DNA from: Dentipellis sp. KUC8613
Lineage: Eukaryota; Basidiomycota; Agaricomycetes; Russulales; Hericiaceae
DNA length: 64,000 bases
Assembly (NCBI GenBank): GCA_002286715.1
Contig: NSJX01000044.1
Coordinates: forward strand, 16,930 to 80,929
Reading direction: 5' to 3'
The position numbers were made by a program, and so were the translations under genes. Below are positions 55,671 through 64,000 of the stretch, one piece after another; within the stretch, counting starts at the first letter, position 1; each line of letters starts with the position of its first letter. The notes under the pieces were generated by a model, which saw only the letters and a list, made by a program, of their open reading frames with translations, was not told where the DNA came from and ran no database searches.

Positions 55671-56305
55671 TTATTATGTATTGTGGATTTATTTATGTCT
55701 TGCGAAACATCGTCCATTGGTAAATATGTTTATTGCTTGCATTTGAATTTTGCTAGTGACTCCGAGTTCACGGTGCGCTCGACGCGGATCATGGCACTGC
55801 CAACGGCTGTCCTTGAAGTGAAATGGGGAAAAACATGACGCCAGAAGAGTGCGGAAGGATCGAACGAATAAGTGAGTGGCGTGTAGACACACATTCTGAC
55901 GATCTCGTTCACAGCGCGATACGTTCAGCCCTTCAGGTAAACGTGCCCTCGTGAGTATTGAGACAGAACAAGGAAATACCGTAGTGGAAGAGTCACGAGT
56001 GGGGGCACCTTGCGTCTACATAGGAATTGCACGGCCTCCATGCAATGCGAAGAACTACCACCATCGGGTTGGCACGGGGCATCGAGCCGCGCGCTGGAAG
56101 GTGAAGATCGGTGAGGATAGGCGGTGCGTACATCTCACCCATTTTGTCACTGTTCTCATCTGTTATAACCGCCGCGATCACCAAGCCCAATCATTGACAG
56201 ATATAGTGAGGTATGAGGCGCTCAAATTGAGTGAGTCGCGCAAGATGTAGGAAAACAAAATGTCTTTGTAGCCCTATGATACCTTCGAGCGAGCACTCAA
56301 GACGA
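55671..56305. other. Spacer between convergent K7 and K8
   Basis: About 0.63 kb. A 99-residue open frame (55951-56250, plus) has no recognisable motif. Nothing else seen. Confidence 0.5.
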
Positions 56306-57798
56306 TTACCACTTGAGGTTCAGCACTGCGAATATGCATTGTTTCGTCCAATGCCAGGTATCCCGAAAGACCCGTTCTACTTCATTCTCTAGTTTCGACT
56401 CGTAATTATATTTGTGAGTGCGTATGCGACCGTGCAACGCCGTCCTTGAGTACGTTCGTTTGATGGCGCGGAATTGCTCCAGCACTGCAGATGCACTAGG
56501 ACGTCCACTGGGATCTTCCGCCATCATTGTGTCGAAAAGCGGCGACAACATATCGAAGTATGGTTCGTAATCCTGTCGCCAGTGGTCAGCCATATCTTTC
56601 AGCCCATAGCTGCTCGCTTACCTGCACGGTCAAGTATTTCAGAGATGAACCCATGGTATAGATGTCGGCCTTAAAGGGGTCATAAGGAGGCCTGTCCGGC
56701 TCCAGTGTTTCAGGGGCGTGGATTGCTGCCTTGGACCAGACATCGATGAGGACGGATTCGTCAGGCCCAACTTTCATGGACTCTCCGAAGTCGATGATGT
56801 AGTACTTGACTCCACCGACCCGCGTCCGGCTACGCAAACCAGATAGTTCACGCCCGCGAGTGTCCTGATCGTCACTGTCCATGTGGAAACCCCGAGGAAA
56901 GATGCGGTCGGGATCCATCATGATGTTCGCAATCGAGATGTCTCTACAGTAAAGTAGGTTATCCCGTATACAATCCGACGCAAAGGTGGGTTCTGACCTG
57001 TGAGCGATGTTCAAGCCGTGCAAATATTCGAGTCCCTATACGCCATATCGTCAGCGAAAGTCAGCTGAAGACATTAGTTCCTCACCTCCAACGCTTGCTC
57101 CACCATATCGAATACCTCTCCGACGGTTTCAAAAAGTGGAAAGTGGTGCATCAAGCTTCGACAGAAGGGAAGGACCATGAAACAATGGTCTGGGGCCTGA
57201 ATCAGATCGAGAAGAGGTATCGCGTGGTTCCTTGGGTCCTTGCGCTGTTCGTCTTGGGAAAGAAACTGAGTGATAGCGACTTCCGTACTGTCTTCAGCTC
57301 GACACGGTATGCGCTTGAGACATACGTGACAGCCGTCAGAGATCCTGATAGCATCCATCGTCACGTCCGCACCAGAGTTCTAAGTGGGATGAGCGAATTC
57401 ATAGAAACCAAACAAGAATGGTAGATTTACGCACCGTATGGTCGATAGCATCCTCGCACCAGTCCAAATCCACCTTCTCCTTCATCTTCCAAGAAGGGAT
57501 CCATCCTGGGCGAAAACGAGGTCGCAACATGTATCCCTGACTTTGTAGCCAGGGCTGAATCTTCGCCCACTGGCGCTCTGACCGGTACAGTCTTGCCCTA
57601 GACTCAGTATTTGGCAGGAGTCTGGCCCGCTTGTCGTATTCAAGATCTGTTTCATCGCGTGGCCAGCCGGGCCACGCTATGGTTTCTGAATACGGCGTAT
57701 TCATTTCGCGTGCGCCGGAGAGCTGGTGGTGATGTGGTGACAAATAAGCAAGGGAATGGATAGACACCGACAGCGATGTTCACCTTATCAGAGGTCAT
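56306..57798 (-). CDS. Protein-kinase-like family member K8
   Basis: Six coding exons: 57798-57784 (15 nt, MTSDK), 57722-57435, 57379-57086, 57035-56998, 56943-56622, 56572-56306; 407 codons. The first exon joins in frame to LSGAREMNTPYS. The same two-part start is found in K9, which is why I prefer it to the Met at 57704. N-terminal region: IAWPGWPRDETDLEYD and ERQWAKIQPWLQSQGYMLR. Kinase motifs: HVCLKRIPC, AHRDISIANIMMD, YYIIDFGESM, HAPETLEPD, GRPSASAVLEQF. Last exon 267 nt as in K7. Upstream it carries the module shared with K6 and K9. Confidence 0.87.
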
Positions 57799-57869
57799 GA
57801 ACCCAGAGATGCGGTCTTCGGGTGACGTTGTGGTCTACAACAGGTTGGATGGAAATCGTGGGTTTATAA

Positions 57870-58110
57870 AGAATTGACCAATGCACTAGACCGGTTCCCT
57901 AGAAACGGCAATCCTTTGAGTCCTATTGTTCAGGCATTCTTACCTTGTTCCGAAGACAATTAGGCAGACAATAAAGGACGTGTCTGTACAGAGCTGTGCG
58001 TATTACCCGCGCCTGATATGGAGGTATCGAGTCGCGAGCATATATACGCGTTGCGAGCACGTTGCGGTTGCCGGCGCCAATCTCGCGTTCCTCACGTCCT
58101 GAGAAATTCA
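57870..58110 (-). promoter_or_regulatory. Shared upstream module, K8 copy
   Basis: Plus-strand boxes CCCTAGAAACGGC (57897-57909), CCTATTGTTCAGGC (57922-57935) and CGTTGCGGTTGCCGGCG (about 58060-58076), matching those before K6 and K9 in order and approximate spacing. The rest of the spacer to 58320 has no gene. Confidence 0.7.
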
Positions 58111-58320
58111 TCATTTGGGCGTATTTCCGAGGTGGCGGTTCCAGCAGACAGCATGGCTTGCACGGGAGGCAACGATGTGTTCGATTTTGAGACTTCGGTA
58201 TGCCCGATGTATGTGAACCGCGGTGGTTGACCTAGATAGCTTGTTTACCGCAGTTCTGAAGTTCTTGGACAGGAGATCGGAGAAGTGTAAGATGAAATAA
58301 TATATAATTTCAAGAGGAGA

Positions 58321-59820
58321 CTACCACTTGAAATTGCGTACAGCGAATGCAAACTGCTTTGTCCAGTGCCACCCGTTCGCGAACGCTCTCGTGAGAGAAG
58401 TCTCCCGGGTTGACACGGTACGGCGCACACGGGCGTGTAGTGCAGTCCTAGAATATGACGCCTGAATGTTGGCAAACTGTTGCAGTGCTTCGTGAGCAGT
58501 TGGTCGAGTGTCGGGGTCTGTCGCAGTCATAGAATCGATCAGTGGTAACAGCATGTTGAAATATCCCTCATAATCCTGACTAGGATTTAGAAGTTATATA
58601 TTGGCGCATGAGATAGTTCACGTACTTTGATAAGCATCCTGCGATACGTTTCGCCTGCAGTATATATATCTGCCTTGAAAGGATCATATGGGGGACGATC
58701 CTGTCCTACGGTCTCGGGCGCGTGAGTGCAGGCTTTTGACCAGACGTCAATCAGGACGCTGTCGGAAGCCCCGAACCTCATGGACTCCCCGAAATCAATC
58801 AGGTAATATCGGACACCACCGACCTGTGTCCGTGTACGAACACCAGAAAGGAACCGCCCGCGCGCATCGACGTTGGCGTTGTCGAAGTGAAACCCACGGG
58901 GATACACGCGGTTGGCATCCATGAGGATATTGCCAGGCGAGAAGTCTCTGGTGTGGTACTGATGAGCATCACTCTTTCAAGGATAGGTTTGTTGTACCTG
59001 TGAGCGATCCGGAGCTCGTGCAAATAAGCCAATCCCTGTTCCATAGTTTACCATACGAGGACTTCAAGATGAGCTCGATGCTCACCTCTAACGTTTGGTA
59101 TATCAGGTCGAGCCCTTCCCCAGCCGTGTTGAAGCTATCTTCGAGAGAGAGTAGCGCGCGCTGAAAAGGAAGGACAAGGAAGCAATGGTCTGGTGCGCGG
59201 ATAACGTCAAGTAGTGGGATAGCGTGGTTTCGCGGGTCCTTGCGTTGTTCAGGTCGAGATAGAAATTCCATCAGTGATACCTCGTGACTATCCTCTGCTC
59301 GGCAGGGTATCCGCTTCAGACACACATGGAGACCGTCGGATGTTCTGATAGCGTCGATGGTCACATCCGCATAGATAAACTGTCGTTGATCAGGAGGTTG
59401 GACATGTTCAAAACGATTGGAAGTCGGGCGTACGTCATGCGGCACAGCGTCCTCCCTCCCAATGGTGCTAAATTCATTCTGCGTTTTACCCCCTTTCCAC
59501 GAAGGAGTCCATCCTGGCCGAAAACGAGGTCGAAGCATGTAGCCTTGGATTTGGAGCCACGGCTGGATTTTTGCCCATTGACGCTCGGGTTTTCGAAGAA
59601 TTGCGAGATATGTCGCATAGTCTGTGATTGAGGGGTCGAGTTCCTCGTTCAGTTCCGGCTCATCGTCTGGCCAGCCTGGCCACGCGACGGCGTCTTGAGG
59701 GGAGTATTGCGCATTCATTTTCCGCGCACCGGACAACTGGCACCGCGGCGGTGATGTAGCGATGCATAAGTAAATAAAAAAACAAACATAAGCAGCCATA
59801 CTCACCTTCTCACTGGTCAT
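58321..59820 (-). CDS. Protein-kinase-like family member K9
   Basis: Six coding exons: 59820-59806 (15 nt, MTSEK), 59736-59434, 59379-59086, 59035-58998, 58947-58626, 58575-58321; 408 codons. Two introns happen to be open: the first (69 nt) and second (54 nt) contain no stop and keep frame, so the unspliced DNA reads as one long frame, but the splice sites are those of the paralogues. N-terminal region: AVAWPGWPDDEPELNEE and ERQWAKIQPWLQIQGYMLR. Kinase motifs: HVCLKRIPC, AHRDFSPGNILMD, YYLIDFGESM, HAPETVGQD, TRPTAHEALQQF. It ends RNFKW. It mixes features of both subgroups. Confidence 0.87.
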
Positions 59821-59904
59821 GAATCCCGATATATAACTTGTTGCCACTATAGTTCACGGTAGATTGTAGGCGATCTGGCAGAGCCTCGCAAGTCTATAAG
59901 AATG

Positions 59905-60140
59905 CCCCAGCGCATTAGGCGCCAGTTCCCTAGAAACGGCCAACCATTTAATCTTATTGTTCAGGCATTGCATCCTTATTCCTTGGATAGTCTGGAGGAC
60001 AATAAAGGAGTTGTTAGGACAGAGCTGTATCCCATCGACGTCACATGGAGCCAAGCATACGTACCTTTGCGAGGACGTTGCGGTTGCTGAGGCCTGAGGC
60101 CTGAGGACTCGCCAATTCTACGTTCTTGGTGTCCTGAGAA
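59905..60140 (-). promoter_or_regulatory. Shared upstream module, K9 copy
   Basis: Plus-strand boxes CCCTAGAAACGGC (59928-59940), CTTATTGTTCAGGC (59953-59966) and CGTTGCGGTTGC (about 60076-60087), the third copy of the module before K6 and K8. A T-run lies at about 60150-60162. No gene lies between here and 60379. Confidence 0.7.
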
Positions 60141-60379
60141 ATAACTTCCTTTTTTTTTTTTACTTTTGAGCGGTACCTGCGGGGTGGCGGTTCCAGCAGA
60201 CACGGCGACGAGCGTATGCACAACTCATCGATAGACACAAATGTTATAATGACAAGGCTTCATTGTACTGCACGATAGAAAAATAGCAGCCTGACTTGTT
60301 TCGTTTCGAATTTGAGCCGGCGGAGTGGTTTGAGTCGCCAGAGTTCCAACGTTCGGGAAATCAAGCACTCACCGACGAA

Positions 60380-61706
60380 TCATTCACCTCCCAGGCCTCG
60401 GCCACGTCCCTTTGACACCCATATACGCCCATCTCCCGCACTATCACTCACCGCCTGAACTCCCCTCCATCTTCCACGTTCTGTCGCCCCTCTCCAATTC
60501 TCGTCGATCGTCGTTCCTCGCTTCCAAAAGAGTCGACCATCCAGCATGCCAAAAAAGTACATAACGTACTCCGCATTCTCGCGCACGCCCGGTGTCTCCA
60601 GGAAACCCCGAGCGATCTCCGTCTTTTCCGCATTATCCCACCAGCGACCCGCAGGGAGATAGGTTCTGCAATGCGAGTACTCGCAGCGTTGGGCACCGAA
60701 CCTGCACACGTCGAGCAGGAAATAGAGGCAGACATTCTTGCCACTTGGTATAATCTCAGCTCAACCTGATGTAGACAGCCAAGATGAAGACACGTACAGG
60801 TTGTCGCGGACGCTGCTATGATCCGGGGCGTGCGAATACGAGCAGCGATGCCCCCACGTACACCCCTCATGATTATACTGCCTGCATGGAATGGATTTCA
60901 ACCGGCGCTGCTTGCCCTTGTGATGGTAGTCGCTTGAGTCCGATGCGGACTCGATGACGACCTTCTCATCGTCCAAGTGAGGATACTCCTCGTCCGATGA
61001 CGAGCCGCCGTCGTCCACGCTCTCCTCCACCTCCCGACGCGCAATGACTTCATCCAGCTGGGTTCTTGAATCTGCGAATGCGGGATCCTGCGCCAACACC
61101 AATCCGAAATCTACACATCACGAATGGCTGTCAGAAACAGATCCGAGTCAATCGCACGCGACAGGAGTCAAGGTCTCACCGATGGCGGCACCCTTGAGAT
61201 TTCCCAAGCCCTTTCGCGCCAGGCCGCGGCGGTATCGCGCCGTCGTGGATTGCGGGTCGTGGAGCAAGGCGCGCTGGGCGCAGCGTTCGGCGTCCTCACG
61301 GCTATTCTACGATATGAGTACATTGCTCCGCGGCGAATATCGATGTGAAACATGAGCACGCACGCTTCTATCGCCAAGTAGGCTTCCGCCATGTCGGATA
61401 GGATGGCCGTGTTCGGCCCATCCGTTATGATCGCATTCTCAAAGTCCGTGATGGCCTCTCTGAAGCGGCCATTCTCGAAATTTGTAGTGCCCTGTCGAGA
61501 ATGAAAGAGGTTGTGAGAATCAGTAGGGTAAGTTGGAGACGGGCGAGTAGTTGTACCTGTCGCCTGTGCAGTTCTGCACGCTCCCGGCGTTCCTGTGCGC
61601 GAGCGGCGCGGGCTTGCTTGCGAGCAGCTAGGAGCTGTGCCACGTCGGTAGCGGCGGTGTCGCCTGGAGAAGGCGTTGACGACATGTACGAGGACGCGTA
61701 TGGCAT
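60380..61706 (-). CDS. TPR-like and CCCH zinc-finger protein
   Basis: Five exons (61706-61557, 61491-61364, 61301-61180, 61110-60798, 60743-60380) give 358 codons. Residues about 50-160 form helix-turn-helix TPR-like units (NFENGRFREAITDFENAI, MAEAYLAIEA, ERCAQRALLHDP, ARYRRGLARKGLGNLKGA, FGLVLAQDP). An acidic linker follows, then two CCCH fingers: CRQYNHEGCTWGHRCSYSH (C-X7-C-X5-C-X3-H) and CLYFLLDVCRFGAQRCEYSH. CCCH fingers typically bind RNA, and TPR units bind partner proteins, so a role in RNA handling is likely. The C-terminus has a Trp-rich segment (GRWWDN, MLDGRLFWKRG, DENWRGATERGRW). Start at 61706 (MPYASSYMSS); the frame upstream has no convincing continuation. Confidence 0.8.
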
Positions 61707-64000
61707 GAAATAGAACTTGGAGAATTTAGATGGTGGGTCGGGCGAAGGGTTGGCAGGATGCGTGTAGTTTCTAAATTGGACACGCGCTTCCGCAAACCGA
61801 ATAAGAGTGCACGTGGCCAGCAGTAAATCTGGTTCGGGAAAATAAGATGGCTCCTCAACGCGACTCTCTATCCTAGCGGTCAGAAAATCCAACCGTCCAA
61901 ATTGCGGGAGTCAACCTTGAGGCTGAGCTAGGCAGGAGTGCAGTACCCCTGCGGATACGAAAACTCGACCGGTGTCCATTGCACGCAACAAGCGCGTGCC
62001 AAAACAAGGGCCATGCTGTCTTGTGGATAATGAGGAGCGGGTCTGGCCATCACAGAAGAAATTGGATATTCAAGTGAGCCAAAGAATACAATCAGCGGAG
62101 GATACGCACCAATGGACAGAACAAGTTCATAGGTGAAACACGACACTGGCGCTACCCCGACTCATCCACGCCAAGAATACCTCGACAGATCCAACTCAAA
62201 CAGTGCGCATCGACATGCCAACGAGCTTAACCATCTTGCTTCGAATTCTCTGTATTCAGTAGCCAATAGCGGCCGACGTCCCGTCCCTATCAAAATCAAC
62301 CAAAGTTAGAATGCGTTTGATAGAATCAGAATGAAACGGGGAGCCTAAGCATGGAAGCACCTTTAGCGTGCATCACCTTCTCAGACGACTATTCACTGCG
62401 ACCGCCTCCAGGCACGTCTTCAAATGTTGAAGAAGCTAGAGAAGCCGTGGGCGCGGGCGTCGGCAACGGCCATGGAGATCGCTGCCCCGCGGCCTGTGGG
62501 CGCCTATTTACATGCATACCGCGGTCGGGTAGGCGCCGGAGAAGCTGCATTGGTTGCACAGCCTCTGGCAATCCAGACAACTCCGGCGGGCACGAGGCTC
62601 TTTTGTTAGCGCCAGCGGGAGGTGGCAAATCTGGAAACACCTGGGGATCCGCGCTGAATGGACGCAAGAAAAATAAGTAGATGCGACACTTTACCGGTGC
62701 TGTCTGCAGGGAAGGGGGTCACCTGGCGGCGACAATATCATCATTGTCAAGACACGACTCAAGGTTGCGGGAAAGCAATCGGCGTGATAAGGCTTCCCGT
62801 TATCTCATCTTCGCGCGTGCCCATTGACCCCTGGTTTTGTTCTTGTCGGCGAAGCGGTTCATTGAGTTATATGGTGAGCCAATTGTAAAAGTAATAATAC
62901 TCACTCGAGTGACCCTTAGCTTCATCGAAGTGAGCACTGAGGAAATTACCCAGATTCCGACCTCTCAATCCCGGCTTTGCCGTAAAACATGCCCCATACG
63001 GACCATAAGGGACCAAAATTTAAATTCTCGTCAACCTCTTTGCACGCCGGAAGAAAGCGGGAAGCAGAAGGCATCTGAGTTGCTGGCGACAAGGAAATGC
63101 AAGTACGGTAGCGGCCCTATCGACTTCCGCTTTGCAGTGAAATGAGAGGCCGATGGTCGGTGCCCGTTGGAGCTGTCAAGGAGAGATGAAAAGACACCGT
63201 CGTGGTGTGAAGGGCTGGTTTTCCTCATTGCCTCCAGGAGAGTGCCTAAAAGAAGGCAAAAAAGTGAATCACAGCACCCCAAACCCCGTGCTGGACGTGC
63301 GCCGTTGCCGGAGCAGCCGGGCAGTGCAGAGCCCCGCAATATGGAAACAGCCGATGGTTTGCCTCGCATCCGCTCGTTCCCACTCTGCATTAGTCCTCCT
63401 CGAATACTTCTGGAAATAATGTCGACACGCTGCAGCGCGAACGGCAAGTAGATCCGTAAGCGAAAATCAGCAACGCGGTCAGCAAGGGGCCCGATGACAA
63501 AATGCTCACTAAACAGACGAGCTGATCGCTGGGTTCTTCTCTCTGGATTCTCATGGCCTGCGCGAGCTGTCCGGGTCTAGATCGGATATCGCCCGGGATT
63601 GCGGCGCCGTATCTCTCGGGGGGAGGCAACAAAAGGGGATAGGTTTGCGGCGCGTCGGCGGGCGCATCACTGGTTCGTCGATAGAGGCGGACAAAGTTGT
63701 CAGAGAATGTAAACTGGTGATACGAACGTGGGGTCGTCGAACTCCCCCGTTTCATTGGGGAGCCCGGCGAGCGGCTCTCGCGCCTGAATGTGCGGCCGGT
63801 GAAAGCTGCATCCGACCACAATTCTGGTCATATCACGCGGCGTATGAGTACATTGGTACACGGCGACTTGCGATGTGTGGAGTAACTGGAGGCGCTCTGG
63901 ACGAGAAGAGGCGCGATGCATTGAAGGCTCGCGCCAAATGACATTCCGGGAGATTATCGCATCGTTACTGAATCGGAAAGGGGCGATGCAGACGTGATGA
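61707..64000. other. No supportable gene
   Basis: About 2.3 kb. Frames at 62351-62680 (plus) and 62389-62667 (minus) overlap each other and both have coding-like composition, but neither shows a motif or splice pattern I can defend. The region should contain the promoter of the TPR/CCCH gene. A gene entering from the right cannot be excluded. Confidence 0.4.

Noticed and set aside
58969..59847. Long single frame suggesting that K9 is a fused or intronless form
   Set aside because: The two introns (69 and 54 nt) are multiples of three without stops, so the frame stays open by chance. Their donors and acceptors coincide with those of the paralogues.
62351..62680. Two overlapping antisense frames of about 100 residues
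   Set aside because: Both have plausible composition, but neither has a motif, splice pattern or conserved neighbour that would decide between them, so no gene is called.

Overview
The window is a gene-dense stretch of a filamentous basidiomycete genome, most likely an agaricomycete. The evidence is: genes split by many 50-60 nt GT-AG introns; GC-rich coding sequence on both strands; a chromodomain Ty3/gypsy retroelement; and basidiomycete-type protein families. CDS intervals below run from start codon to stop codon and include introns. Exon limits were read by hand from splice sites and reading phase.

Layout. 1-2341 is the 3' end of a Ty3/gypsy element with its LTR. 2342-3763 is AT-rich, without genes, and carries palindromic repeats. 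3764-32086 is a conserved housekeeping block: RRP45 (exosome), a pfkB sugar kinase, TRM112, a complex I 9.5 kDa-type subunit, an F-box-like protein, the 2-Cys peroxiredoxin TSA1, an FCP1/NIF-type protein, the spindle checkpoint protein MAD1, a 406-bp hAT-type MITE, a DUF262 protein, a P-type cation ATPase related to Na,K-ATPases, a cysteine-motif protein and an F-box protein. 33349-34814 is a further F-box/leucine-rich-like gene. 35255-59820 is an accessory array. 60380-61706 is a TPR plus CCCH zinc-finger gene. I can defend no gene in 61707-64000.

The array is the notable part. It holds nine full-length paralogues of a protein-kinase-like family (called K1-K9 here), a decayed piece of a tenth, and two paralogues (H1, H2) of a small, probably all-helical protein family I cannot name. 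All nine kinases have internal exons of exactly 294, 38 and 322 nt, whatever their strand or divergence. They keep the Lys, HRD, DFG and APE motifs but show no glycine-rich loop. Each helical gene lies head-to-head with a kinase gene across about 0.65 kb (C-side: K3/H1; G-side: H2/K7). Three kinases (K6, K8, K9) share an upstream promoter-like module, and two of them a 15-nt first coding exon. Spacers are themselves duplicated, so the locus grew by block duplication. A role in allorecognition, immunity or signalling is inference only.

The main structural observations elsewhere are three micro-exons (16, 7 and 10 nt) in the DUF262 gene, an 8-nt micro-exon in the F-box gene, and the MITE with a perfect 8-bp target duplication inside the shared MAD1/DUF262 promoter.
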